Assembly: GCA_964472605.1 (NCBI GenBank)
Contig: CAYYLG010000002.1
Span: 1-47,442 of the forward strand
DNA from: JANNXY01 sp964472605
GTDB taxonomy: Bacteria; Patescibacteriota; Minisyncoccia; Phycocordibacterales; CAIZIN01
Direction: 5' to 3'
Length of the DNA: 47,442 bases
Part shown: piece after piece, positions 30,401 through 38,856 of the stretch
Layout of the letters: every line of letters starts with the position of its first letter
Numbering within the stretch: position 1 is the stretch's first letter
The notes under the pieces: generated by a model
Databases searched by the model: none
What the model was told of the DNA's origin: nothing
Seen by the model: the letters and a program-made list of their open reading frames with translations, nothing else
Program-made: the position numbers and the translations under genes

Positions 30401-31009
30401 ATGACGAGTATTTCTTGGCTCTCGCAATCATCATATATAAAAGGTAATAAGGAAGTTTTTGATTTAATTATAGAAAGTCTAAAAAAAGATTTTTCTGATT
30501 CGGAAATAGTTTTTTGGTATGAGGACAAGATGAAGATAGAGACAGCAAGGCAAATTATGGAGTCTCTAAACACAAAACCAAATAAAGAAAAGAGGTTTGC
30601 GGTAATCGGTTTCAATATTCTTGGACTTGATGCCCAGAATGCAATGCTGAAGACTCTCGAAGAACCTTCTTGCGACACTTCTATAATTTTTGTCACATCA
30701 CTTCCGGAGAAGTTGATCCGGACAGTTAGGTCCAGAATGATTGAAAGAAGTTTTGATTTTGAAATCAAGAAAGAATCCAAAAAGAATGCAGAAAATATCG
30801 GTGAGGCTTTGAAACAGGTTGAAAAGATTTTGAGAGATATGAAAAAAGATGGTAATAATGAAAGCGCGAAAGCTTTTATAACAAATCTTATGATAGAGGA
30901 GAAAAATATTGAAATTAAATCAAAACTCTTGAAATTATTTTCATATCTAGATGATTCATCGGCTTCGTCTAAACAAATTCTCGAGACAGCGGTAGCATTG
31001 TCTTTTTAG
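30401..31009 (+). CDS. Clamp-loader delta prime-like protein (DNA polymerase III)
   Basis: 202 residues resembling the AAA+ core of HolB/DnaX. The signature is FNILGLDAQNAMLKTLEEPS, then FVTSLPEKLIRTVRSRMIE (arginine-finger-like SR). There is no Walker A, as expected for a non-ATPase delta prime. Much shorter than E. coli delta prime (334 aa). AGAGG precedes the ATG by 7 nt; cotranscribed with mreB1. Confidence 0.7.
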   Translation: MTSISWLSQSSYIKGNKEVFDLIIESLKKDFSDSEIVFWYEDKMKIETARQIMESLNTKPNKEKRFAVIGFNILGLDAQNAMLKTLEEPSCDTSIIFVTSLPEKLIRTVRSRMIERSFDFEIKKESKKNAENIGEALKQVEKILRDMKKDGNNESAKAFITNLMIEEKNIEIKSKLLKLFSYLDDSSASSKQILETAVALSF

Positions 31010-31019
31010 TTTTTTAATT

Positions 31020-31025
31020 TATACT
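31020..31025 (+). promoter_or_regulatory. -10 box of frr
   Basis: TATACT, 8 nt before the ATG at 31034; near-leaderless. Confidence 0.45.
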
Positions 31026-31033
31026 GTCCTTAT

Positions 31034-31585
31034 ATGGCATACGATTTTTCACCAATTAAAAAACGCGTTGTGGATATAGAAGCATGGCTCGTGAAGGAGT
31101 TTTCGGGTATTCGCACTGGCAGAGCTACTTCTGCAATTTTGGATACATTACAAGTTGAGGCATATGGTAGCTATATGCCAATAAACCAGGTGGCAAACAT
31201 AACAAACGAGGATCCACGAACTCTACGCATCGTACCTTGGGACGCAGGACTTACTAAAAATATTGAAAAGGCAATCACATCTTCAAATCTCGGTCTTTCT
31301 GCTGCGGTGGATGACAAGGGACTTAGACTATTTTTTCCTGAGCTTACTGGTGAACGTAGAGCAGAGCTCCTTAAGGTTGCAAAGGAACAACTCGAGAATG
31401 CACGTATAGAACTTCGTAAGGAAAGAAATAAAACAAATAGTGATATAGATCAGAAGAAAAAGGATGGAGAAATGAGTGAGGATGAGGCAAAGAGAAATGG
31501 AACAGAACTTGATAAGCTCGTTCAGGATGCAAATAAAAAGTTTGATGAACATTTCGCAAAGAAGGAAAAAGAAATTTCTAGTTAG
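31034..31585 (+). CDS. frr: Ribosome recycling factor
   Basis: Splits post-termination ribosomes with EF-G. FSGIRTGRATSAILDTLQVEAYGSYMPINQVANI is the classical N-terminal helix/loop; NEDPRTLRIVPWD and ELTGERRAELLKVAKEQLENARIELRKERN follow. 183 aa, full length. Confidence 0.96.
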   Translation: MAYDFSPIKKRVVDIEAWLVKEFSGIRTGRATSAILDTLQVEAYGSYMPINQVANITNEDPRTLRIVPWDAGLTKNIEKAITSSNLGLSAAVDDKGLRLFFPELTGERRAELLKVAKEQLENARIELRKERNKTNSDIDQKKKDGEMSEDEAKRNGTELDKLVQDANKKFDEHFAKKEKEISS

Positions 31586-31606
31586 ATAAAAACAGATAAC
31601 AGAAAA

Positions 31607-31649
31607 CCCACCATCTCACGACAGAGGGTCTCTGTGTTTGATTGGTGGG
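31607..31649 (-). terminator. Two-part terminator of the 31655 gene
   Basis: Minus strand: CCCACCA ... TGGTGGG outer stem (31649-31643 with 31613-31607) with an inner ACAGAG/CTCTGT stem, then TTTTCTG. It starts 6 nt after the TAA stop. It also lies downstream of frr, but has no T-run on the plus strand. Confidence 0.65.
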
Positions 31650-31654
31650 TCGAA

Positions 31655-32023
31655 TTATTCCTTGAGCTTCTCGATGATAGCCTTCGCGGTGGAGACGATG
31701 CTTTCATCGCTCATGCTAAGGAACAGAGTTACGCTGGCACTCCTGAATCGGGTTGCAACACTGCCGCTCAAACCAGATGCGACTTCCGACATGTGGGAGA
31801 GTTCCATCCGGATCAGCTTTTCGATCTCGACATTCAGGCAGATTTCGTCTCCACGGAGAAACCATCCGGTGAACTCGAGTTGGGAACCAAAGTCCCTTTG
31901 CCTCTCGATTTCTTCGATGAGACGGAACAGGTTGATAGTGAGCACACCTGCTTCATTTGGTGACGGTGTATGACTTGAAACCGTGGTTCCGCTTGTTGGA
32001 GCGGTGTGGAGGAGCACTTTCAT
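31655..32023 (-). CDS. Small orphan protein, 122 aa, GC-rich gene
   Basis: Reads MKVLLHTAPTSGTTVSSHTP ... SIVSTAKAIIEKLKE; a central ELTGWFLRGDEICLNVEIEK-like segment and a helical C-terminus. No family recognised. Composition stands out: 32 of the first 60 coding bases are G or C, against 16 of 60 for ftsQ, with many C-ending codons. It has the most consensus promoter in the window and a structured ~70-nt leader. Plus-strand open frames over the same region (31634-31973) have no promoter or start signals and are shadows. Confidence 0.65.
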   Translation of the reverse strand: MKVLLHTAPTSGTTVSSHTPSPNEAGVLTINLFRLIEEIERQRDFGSQLEFTGWFLRGDEICLNVEIEKLIRMELSHMSEVASGLSGSVATRFRSASVTLFLSMSDESIVSTAKAIIEKLKE

Positions 32024-32123
32024 GTTTTATTATTCGGTGTATTGTTCTGGAACACCCGGGTTGCCTTTCACAACCTACTATCCAGTCTTTTCTAATTATA
32101 TCATGTATAGTATGTAAAGTCAA
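32024..32123 (-). promoter_or_regulatory. Consensus promoter and structured leader of the 31655 gene
   Basis: Minus strand: TTGACT (32123-32118), 17 nt, TATAAT (32100-32095). The ~65-70 nt leader contains GGTTG/CAACC and GGTGT/ACACC pairs, so a structured 5-prime UTR is predicted. Confidence 0.7.
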
Positions 32124-32151
32124 ATAAGATTTTATTATTAAAATCTTATGC

Positions 32152-32157
32152 TAAACT
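32152..32157 (+). promoter_or_regulatory. Extended -10 box of rseP
   Basis: TGC-TAAACT, 7 nt before the ATG at 32165. Confidence 0.45.
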
Positions 32158-32164
32158 ATTCTTC

Positions 32165-33244
32165 ATGACAGCAATATTATTTATATTAGTTTTACTTATA
32201 CTTATTTTCGTTCACGAGTTGGGACATTTTTTAGTTGCTAAATTATCAAAAATAAAAGTTCATGAGTTTGCGCTCGGTTTCCCACCAAAGATCTGGGGCA
32301 AGAAGGTTGGTGAGACTGAATACACCTTGAACATCGTGCCCTTTGGTGGATTTGTAAAGATTCACGGTGAAAATCCTGATGAATTACCAGAGAATGATCC
32401 AGACGCCGGTAGAAGCATGGTTAACAAACCTTGGTATACACAAATCGCAGTTCTCATCGCTGGAATCGCTTTTAATATCATCTTTGCGTGGATGCTTATC
32501 ACTACTGCATATATGATTGGTTATCCAACCGCAAGCGAAAAAGTAACAGGTGATTCTAGTATCTCTATCGTCTCTGTGGCTAAAGATAGTCCAGCAGAGA
32601 AGGCCGGCATCAGCACAGGTGACTATATAGTCTCAATTTCCTTGGGAGATAAATTTATAGAGCCAAAATCAGTTGAAGAAGTCAGAAGTATTATAAAGGC
32701 GAGTCAGGGTAGTGAAATTACTTTAAATTATGTTCATAAAGGAGAGACAAAAACCTCAGTTATAACTCCAGAAACAAATAATTCAGACAAAACTCCTATG
32801 ATAGGTATATCAATGACTGTAGTTGATCTGCTCAATTATCCTTTCTGGCAAGCTCCGTGGGAGGGACTAAAAACTACATTTGAAGTAACAAAGGGAACAA
32901 TAGTAGGTTTAGCAAAGTTAATAAAAGATTCTGTAATGGGTAATGGTTCACTTGGTGCAGTTACTGGTCCAGTTGGGATAGCGGGCATGATAGGGGATGC
33001 GAGTGATTTTGGATTCGCGTACCTTCTTGGTTTCACTGCATTTATTTCTATCAATCTTGCGGTGATTAACCTTGTGCCATTTCCAGCACTTGATGGTGGA
33101 AGGATATTTGTGATTTTAATTGAAACAATTTCTCGTCGTAAAATTCCTGCAAAGATTCAAGCCTATGTAAATATTGGAGGATTCCTCATCCTTATCGGAC
33201 TTATGGTTCTTGTAACTATCCGCGATATTGGAAAGTTGTTTTAG
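32165..33244 (+). CDS. rseP: Site-2 intramembrane zinc protease RseP
   Basis: Cleaves transmembrane segments, classically of anti-sigma factors. HELGH at residues 17-21 in the first helix (zinc ligands), GFPPKIWGKK and NIVPFGGFVKIHGE, one PDZ domain (about residues 120-200: VAKDSPAEKAGISTGDYIVS) and the second catalytic motif NLVPFPALDGGRI. 359 aa. Together with the membrane partner of the ECF sigma factor (4921) it could form a regulated-proteolysis pathway, but the genes are far apart. Confidence 0.93.
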   Translation: MTAILFILVLLILIFVHELGHFLVAKLSKIKVHEFALGFPPKIWGKKVGETEYTLNIVPFGGFVKIHGENPDELPENDPDAGRSMVNKPWYTQIAVLIAGIAFNIIFAWMLITTAYMIGYPTASEKVTGDSSISIVSVAKDSPAEKAGISTGDYIVSISLGDKFIEPKSVEEVRSIIKASQGSEITLNYVHKGETKTSVITPETNNSDKTPMIGISMTVVDLLNYPFWQAPWEGLKTTFEVTKGTIVGLAKLIKDSVMGNGSLGAVTGPVGIAGMIGDASDFGFAYLLGFTAFISINLAVINLVPFPALDGGRIFVILIETISRRKIPAKIQAYVNIGGFLILIGLMVLVTIRDIGKLF

Positions 33245-33262
33245 ATAAAAACTTCACGACGC

Positions 33263-33751
33263 TCAAATTTGTTTTGTTTCGAGAAGATGTCTTTGGAAAA
33301 AGATTATTGCTTCAATTTCTTTACCTTCCTTTACATCAAAAATGTCGGGGAAAGGGTGGAGATTGATATTTGTAAGTTCAAATAGCTTATTCAAAAAGCT
33401 CACCGCAAATGGGCTTACAAATTGTCTTGACCAGAAATCAAGTAACTTCAGTTTTTCTTCTTTGGAAAATAAGCCTGAAGGATAAATGACTTTTTCTAAA
33501 AGTATGCAGTGGGCTTCTTTTAGAAGGTCTATTCTCGCTTGTGCAGACGATCCTCGGGTAAGTTTATAGCCGAAGGCAATTTCTCTATCAATGAAATCTT
33601 GTGCAGCTTTGATTCCTGTAGTCGCTCTGTCCATTGTCTCCACCTCAGAATTCGAAGTGAAAAGATGATGGTGGTAGGCAATTGTATTTAGTTTTGCACC
33701 AAGCCACTCATCCACTTTGGTTTCAAAATCACGCTCTGTTGTTGTACTCAT
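33263..33751 (-). CDS. Orphan protein, 162 aa
   Basis: Mostly helical and soluble: KVDEWLGAKLNTIAYHHHLF, ATTGIKAAQDFIDREIAFGY, SAQARIDLLKEAHCILLEKV, ending EAIIFFQRHLLETKQI. No family recognised. Promoter TTGACA-16-TAATCT, 10 nt to the ATG. The TGA stop falls in the loop of a CTTCTCGA/TCGTGAAG hairpin (one T-T mismatch) followed by T5, as in the other orphan cassettes. Confidence 0.6.
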   Translation of the reverse strand: MSTTTERDFETKVDEWLGAKLNTIAYHHHLFTSNSEVETMDRATTGIKAAQDFIDREIAFGYKLTRGSSAQARIDLLKEAHCILLEKVIYPSGLFSKEEKLKLLDFWSRQFVSPFAVSFLNKLFELTNINLHPFPDIFDVKEGKEIEAIIFFQRHLLETKQI

Positions 33752-33761
33752 GCTGATTTGA

Positions 33762-33789
33762 AGATTACAATATCGAATTCATTTGTCAA
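33762..33789 (-). promoter_or_regulatory. Promoter of the 33263 gene
   Basis: Minus-strand TTGACA (33789-33784), 16 nt, TAATCT (33767-33762). Confidence 0.55.
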
Positions 33790-33831
33790 TACATTGGTCC
33801 AAAAGGATTTTCGGGGTAGAATAGGCAAATC

Positions 33832-35073
33832 ATGAGACAATCAAAACTATTTACAAAGACTCGTAAGGAAGCTCCGGCAGATGAGGTGGCAAAGAATGCG
33901 GAGCTTCTTATACGTGCAGGGTTTATTCACAAGGAAATGGCGGGGGTGTATTCTTACCTACCACTAGGGCTTAAGGTTCTAAATAATATTGAAGGAATTA
34001 TCCGTAGCGAAATGAATATACTCGGCGCAAGTGAACTTCACCTCTCAACACTTCAAAACAAAGAGTTGTGGGAAAAGACAGATCGTTGGGATGATGCGAA
34101 GGTTGATAATTGGTTTAAGACAAATATAAAAAATGGTGGAGAAACAGGTTTAGGTATAACTCACGAGGAGCCACTTACAGCAATAATGAGTGAATATATC
34201 TCTTCATACCGTGATTTACCAACATATGCGTATCAATTTCAAAATAAATTTAGAAATGAAGCACGTGCTAAGTCTGGAATAATGCGTGGTAGAGAATTCC
34301 TTATGAAGGATCTTTATTCTTTTTCTAAAGATGAGGATGAGCACAAGTCTTTTTATGAAAAGGTTGCGAATTCATATATAAATATTTTTAACAAATGCGG
34401 ATTAGGAGATGTAACATATAGAACCTATGCATCTGGTGGAATTTTTTCTAAGTTTTCAGATGAGTTCCAGACTTTAAGTGATGCGGGAGAAGATACAATC
34501 TATATAGATGAATCTAAAAAAGTGGCTGTAAACAAGGAAGTTTATAACGATGAAGTTTTAAACAGTCTTGGTCTAGATAAAAATTCTCTAACCGAGAAAA
34601 AATCTATTGAAGTTGGAAATATTTTCTCACTTGGAACAAAGTTTTCAGAGCCACTCGAGTTAAATTTTAAAAACGATAAAGGTGAGAAATCTCCAGTTAT
34701 CATGGGCTCATATGGTATTGGTCTTGGTCGCCTTATGGGTACAATCGTAGAAGTACTGTCAGATGATAAGGGTATCGTTTGGCCAGAGGCAGTATCACCA
34801 TTTAAGGCTCATTTGGTTTGTGTGACAGATGATGAGGCAATACTTTCACTTACGGAAGACATGTACAGAGAGCTTGATAATAAAATTCTATATGATGACA
34901 GGAGGGATGTTCGTGCAGGAGAGAAGTTCGCTGATGCGGACCTTATCGGTATCCCGTATCAGATAATTATTGGTAAGAAATCAAGTGAGGATGCTGTTGA
35001 AGTAAAGAATCGTAAGACTGGTGCAGTAGAGATCAAATCTATTACAGAAATTATTGATTGGTTAAAGAGCTAA
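33832..35073 (+). CDS. proS: Prolyl-tRNA synthetase, compact form
   Basis: Class II aaRS. FRNEARAKSGIMRGREFLMKDLYSF (motif 2) and MGSYGIGLGRLMGTIVE (motif 3), then an anticodon-binding domain (FKAHLVCVTDDEAILSLTED, DLIGIPYQIIIGKK). At 413 aa it lacks the ~180-aa editing (INS) insertion of standard bacterial ProRS, so it depends on accuracy of charging or on a separate editing protein. It directly precedes mreB2. TAGAAT 9 nt upstream. Confidence 0.93.
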   Translation: MRQSKLFTKTRKEAPADEVAKNAELLIRAGFIHKEMAGVYSYLPLGLKVLNNIEGIIRSEMNILGASELHLSTLQNKELWEKTDRWDDAKVDNWFKTNIKNGGETGLGITHEEPLTAIMSEYISSYRDLPTYAYQFQNKFRNEARAKSGIMRGREFLMKDLYSFSKDEDEHKSFYEKVANSYINIFNKCGLGDVTYRTYASGGIFSKFSDEFQTLSDAGEDTIYIDESKKVAVNKEVYNDEVLNSLGLDKNSLTEKKSIEVGNIFSLGTKFSEPLELNFKNDKGEKSPVIMGSYGIGLGRLMGTIVEVLSDDKGIVWPEAVSPFKAHLVCVTDDEAILSLTEDMYRELDNKILYDDRRDVRAGEKFADADLIGIPYQIIIGKKSSEDAVEVKNRKTGAVEIKSITEIIDWLKS

Positions 35074-36138
35074 ATGTTAAACAATTTTTTACAAAATATA
35101 TACAAAAAGTTTTCAAATGATATTGGGATAGATTTGGGAACTGCAAATACACTCGTATACATACCCGGTAAGGGCGTAGTCATAAACGAACCTTCTGTTG
35201 TGGCTGTGAATCAAAAGACTGGTAGAGTTGTGGCTGTTGGTAATGAAGCCAAAATGATGCTTGGTAGAACACCTGGGCATATTGTCGCAGTGCGACCGCT
35301 TGTTGATGGTGTTATCTCTGACTATGAAGTGACAGAAGAAATGATGGCCTATCTTTTAAATAAGGTACAAGAAGGGCAGAAAAAGTTTTTTGGTCCTAGG
35401 GTTGTGGTTGGTGTGCCAAGTGGTGTGACAAACGTTGAGACACGAGCGGTGCGTGATGCTACTCGTAGTGCTGGCGCACGCGAGGTCCACATTGTTGAGG
35501 AGCCGATGGCAGCCGCTATCGGTATCAGACTTCCAATTAAAGAACCTGTAGGAAATATGATTATCGATATTGGTGGAGGAACTACAGATATTGCAGTGAT
35601 CTCACTTGGTGGAATTGTTAAATCAAAAAATTTGAAGATAGCAGGGGACAGATTCAATAGTGATATCATTTCTTATATTAGAAGTGAATTAAAGATTTTG
35701 ATTGGAGAGAGAACCGCTGAACAGATCAAAATAGAGGTTGGTCGTGTTGTACCAAAGTCTGAACATATGGAAATTGCTATTCGTGGAAGAGACTTGGTAA
35801 CAGGTTTACCAAAAGAAGTTGTAGTTACAGACTCGGATATACGAGAAGCTATCGGAGTATCTGTGTTTACTTTGGTTGATGCATCAAAAGAAGTTTTGGA
35901 AACCACCCCACCAGAAATATTGGGAGATATCATGAAGCGTGGGGTATACCTTACAGGTGGGGGTGCGCTTATTAAAGGCCTTGATGAACTACTACAAGAA
36001 CATTTGCAAATACCTGTTTATATTGCTGAGGATCCGCTTACGGCTGTAGCAAGGGGTACCGGTATTATATTAGAGAATGTGGAAGCATATAGGGATGTAT
36101 TAATACAGAACGAAGATGACTTACCTGTCCGCGTCTAA
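35074..36138 (+). CDS. mreB: MreB, rod-shape determining actin homologue (copy 2)
   Basis: GIDLGTANTLVYIPGKGVVINEP, MIIDIGGGTTDIAVISLGG and YLTGGGALIKGLDELLQ give the three actin-fold motifs; 354 aa. It starts directly after the proS stop codon and overlaps mreC by 23 nt, so it is the canonical mreBCD copy. Clearly diverged from copy 1 at 29380. Confidence 0.96.
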   Translation: MLNNFLQNIYKKFSNDIGIDLGTANTLVYIPGKGVVINEPSVVAVNQKTGRVVAVGNEAKMMLGRTPGHIVAVRPLVDGVISDYEVTEEMMAYLLNKVQEGQKKFFGPRVVVGVPSGVTNVETRAVRDATRSAGAREVHIVEEPMAAAIGIRLPIKEPVGNMIIDIGGGTTDIAVISLGGIVKSKNLKIAGDRFNSDIISYIRSELKILIGERTAEQIKIEVGRVVPKSEHMEIAIRGRDLVTGLPKEVVVTDSDIREAIGVSVFTLVDASKEVLETTPPEILGDIMKRGVYLTGGGALIKGLDELLQEHLQIPVYIAEDPLTAVARGTGIILENVEAYRDVLIQNEDDLPVRV

Positions 36139-36838
36139 AAGAAATAAAAAAAGTAACTTAGGAAAAATTATCCTGGGTGTTATTGTGGTTGCTTTGATGT
36201 CGTATATTTTTGTTCCTTCACTTTACGATTCATTGATGCCAGTCTTTTCATTTGAGAATAATTTTTCATTCAGTTCAAAAGAGTCCGAAAAATTAATTGA
36301 GGAAAATTCAAGGTTACAGAGAGAGGTTCTAGAGCTTCGTGCACAGGTAGATGCTTATGGTATTTATACTGCAAGTGTTAATAATGTTTCAAACGATAGA
36401 TTGGTAGCAAAAGTTTTGAAGCGTCCACCATATACACTTTTTGATACTTTGCTTATAGATAGGGGTAGAATCGATGGGGTAGATCAGGGTATGCAGGTTT
36501 ATATACATAATACACTTTTGGGTAATGTTAAGGAGGTTTTTGAAAATACAGCATCAGTTGAACTCATAACATTCCCTGGAAATATCCTCGAGGCGATTTT
36601 TCCTGGAAATATTACCTCAGAAATAAAAGGAATTGGTAATGGTGCATTTGAGGCAGCTATTCCTAAGGATACAATCATTAATAAAGGAGACCTAGTTACC
36701 GGTACCGATAGAAATGCGACACTCTATGGTGTGATTGATCATATAGAAGACCAGGAAGGCAGTGTATATCGTAGAGTTTTTATTGATAGTCCGTTTAATA
36801 TTTATAAAGAATCATGGGTAGAGATAAAGATAAAATAG
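36116..36838 (+). CDS. mreC: Rod-shape determining protein MreC
   Basis: Bitopic elongasome scaffold. Membrane segment at residues ~16-36 (LGKIILGVIVVALMSYIFV), coiled coil ~55-80 (ESEKLIEENSRLQREVLELRAQ), then the paired beta-barrels (NDRLVAKVLKRPPYTLFDTLLIDRG, GMQVYIHNTLLGNVKEVFEN). 240 aa. Overlaps both neighbours, so translation is coupled. Confidence 0.88.
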   Translation: MTYLSASKRNKKSNLGKIILGVIVVALMSYIFVPSLYDSLMPVFSFENNFSFSSKESEKLIEENSRLQREVLELRAQVDAYGIYTASVNNVSNDRLVAKVLKRPPYTLFDTLLIDRGRIDGVDQGMQVYIHNTLLGNVKEVFENTASVELITFPGNILEAIFPGNITSEIKGIGNGAFEAAIPKDTIINKGDLVTGTDRNATLYGVIDHIEDQEGSVYRRVFIDSPFNIYKESWVEIKIK

Positions 36839-37101
36839 ACCTTAAGGTAATTATCCCTAGGATAATTTATGGATTATTTTTTCTAATCTCTGTAGTTTTT
36901 GGGTCTGTTTGGCTGACTATAATACTTTCAATACTGGGGTTGATAATTTTTTCTGATTGGTTGGAGGGCTTATATATTTCCGTATTTGCATTTGTTTATT
37001 TGCTTTACGGAAGCTGGAGTAAATATCATATTTTATATTTTACATCCATGATTCTTTTATATTTGTCGGCTCAAATTGTCAGAAGGAATATTTATAGGTA
37101 G
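36814..37101 (+). CDS. Small membrane protein in the mreD position
   Basis: 95 residues, mostly hydrophobic (IIYGLFFLISVVFGSVWLTI, FSDWLEGLYISVFAFVYLLYG, ILYFTSMILLYLSAQIV), 3-4 helices. The position between mreC and mrdA suggests an MreD equivalent, but it is shorter than MreD (about 160 aa) and shows no diagnostic motif. Overlaps mreC by 25 nt. Confidence 0.6.
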   Translation: MGRDKDKIDLKVIIPRIIYGLFFLISVVFGSVWLTIILSILGLIIFSDWLEGLYISVFAFVYLLYGSWSKYHILYFTSMILLYLSAQIVRRNIYR

Positions 37102-37110
37102 AATTGACCC

Positions 37111-38802
37111 ATGTTTCCAAATCTATTTAGAAGAAGAAAAAGATGTTTAAATCAGGAAGTGTTTCCCGATGAGATATTTCTTGATTCAAAAAATCTACCC
37201 CAATTTGATACACATCAATTTGAAGGAAGGATCGAAAAGAGTATTGGCACAAGGACAATATATGGAACAGCTATATTCTTCGTTTTAGTTTTCATGATTT
37301 TTATTTGGAAATCTTGGGGCCTACAGGTTGCAAACGGTGATGTAAATGCTAAGCGTGCAGAAAATAACAGGTTAGATCACAAAGTAGTTTTCGCGGATCG
37401 AGGAATTATTTATGATAGAAATGGAAGTTTACTAGCATGGAATTCTCCAGACGACACAGAAGATTTTTCTAAGAGAACATATACCGCCACATCAGGCTTT
37501 GCTCATTTACTTGGCTATGTAAGTTATCCAAAGAAGGATAAAAAAGGATTTTACTATGACGAAGAGTTAGTTGGTAAGGAGGGGGTTGAGGGGTATTACG
37601 ATAGTCTTCTACAGGGTAAAAACGGTTTGAAAATTACTGAAACTGACGCTTTGAACAAAGTTGTTTCAGAAAGCATTCTTCGTCCACCTGAGCATGGTAA
37701 TGCTATCAAGTTGTCCATAGACGCCAGGGTTCAAGCAAAACTATATGAGGAGATGAAGGGTCTTGCAGAGAGAGTTGGATTCAAGGGTGCATCGGCAGCG
37801 ATTATGAATGTTAAAACTGGCGAGCTCTTAGCTTATACGAGTTATCCAGAATACAATCCACAGGTTATGACAGACGGAGATGATACAGCTTTAATTAAAA
37901 ATTATTTATCTGACAAAAGAAACGTTTTTTTGAATCGTTTATCTCAAGGTCTGTATACACCAGGATCTATAATGAAGCCGTATGTTGCACTCGGTGCTTT
38001 GCAGGAAAAAACCGTAAGTCCGAACAAAGTAATAGTAAGTACTGGCAAACTCGAAGTTCCAAATAAATATGATCCAAAGAATCCTTCGGTTTTTACAGAC
38101 TGGAAGGCTCATGGTCCGGTAGATATGAGGAGAGCTATTGCTGTTTCTTCGAACATTTATTTTTATGAAGTTGGTGGTGGATTTGGTGATATAACTGGAC
38201 TCGGTATCACCAGGCTTGAAAAATATTTCCGTCTATTTGGATTTGGAACTCCTCTTACAGGATTTTTCGAAGGCAAGGCTGGTATAGTTCCAAATCCAGA
38301 ATGGAAAAAAGAAAATTTCAACGGAGATGATTGGAGGTTGGGAGACACATACTTTACATCAATCGGTCAGTACGGATTCCAGCTTACTCCAATGCAAGCA
38401 CTAAGGGGTGTATCTGCTATTGCAAACAAAGGTAGACTTATCGAGCCTACAATCTTTGCACAAGATCCAGGATATGTAGCAGAAGGAATTGATTTACCAA
38501 TTGATAAAGAAAACTTCCAAGTAATTCATGAAGGTATGAGACAGGGGGCTGTCGAGGGGACTGGTAAGGCTCTCGGTGTCCCATATGTCGAAGTAGCGGT
38601 TAAGACAGGTACGGCTGAGCTCGGAGTATCTAAGGCCAAGGTTAACTCCTCAAATGAGGGATTTTGGCCTTATAAAGACCCTAAATATGCCTTTGTGGTA
38701 ATGATGGAGCAAGGGTATAGAACAAATACTATTGGTTCGGTTTATATCATGCGACAACTCCTAGATTGGATGAATATTTACACCCCAGAATACCTAAAAT
38801 AG
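37111..38802 (+). CDS. mrdA: Penicillin-binding protein 2 (elongation transpeptidase)
   Basis: Class B PBP working with MreBCD and RodA. Membrane anchor at residues ~50-70; dimerisation domain with DRGIIYDRNGSLLAWNSP; transpeptidase motifs SxxK in TPGSIMKPYVALGAL, SxN in AVSSNIYFYEVGG, KTG in VAVKTGTAELGVSK. 563 aa, complete. Confidence 0.95.
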   Translation: MFPNLFRRRKRCLNQEVFPDEIFLDSKNLPQFDTHQFEGRIEKSIGTRTIYGTAIFFVLVFMIFIWKSWGLQVANGDVNAKRAENNRLDHKVVFADRGIIYDRNGSLLAWNSPDDTEDFSKRTYTATSGFAHLLGYVSYPKKDKKGFYYDEELVGKEGVEGYYDSLLQGKNGLKITETDALNKVVSESILRPPEHGNAIKLSIDARVQAKLYEEMKGLAERVGFKGASAAIMNVKTGELLAYTSYPEYNPQVMTDGDDTALIKNYLSDKRNVFLNRLSQGLYTPGSIMKPYVALGALQEKTVSPNKVIVSTGKLEVPNKYDPKNPSVFTDWKAHGPVDMRRAIAVSSNIYFYEVGGGFGDITGLGITRLEKYFRLFGFGTPLTGFFEGKAGIVPNPEWKKENFNGDDWRLGDTYFTSIGQYGFQLTPMQALRGVSAIANKGRLIEPTIFAQDPGYVAEGIDLPIDKENFQVIHEGMRQGAVEGTGKALGVPYVEVAVKTGTAELGVSKAKVNSSNEGFWPYKDPKYAFVVMMEQGYRTNTIGSVYIMRQLLDWMNIYTPEYLK

Positions 38803-38809
38803 TTACTTT

Positions 38810-38836
38810 GACTTTGTGGCATTTTTCTGCTAAACT
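38810..38836 (+). promoter_or_regulatory. Promoter of greA
   Basis: TTGACT, 17 nt, TGC-TAAACT, then an A/T-rich leader of about 20 nt ending AAATATG. Coordinates are approximate. Confidence 0.45.
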
Positions 38837-38856
38837 TATCAAAATTTTTTATAAAT

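Noticed and set aside
31634..31973. Plus-strand open frames opposite the 31655 gene
   Set aside because: No start signals; the minus strand has promoter, leader and terminator in correct order.
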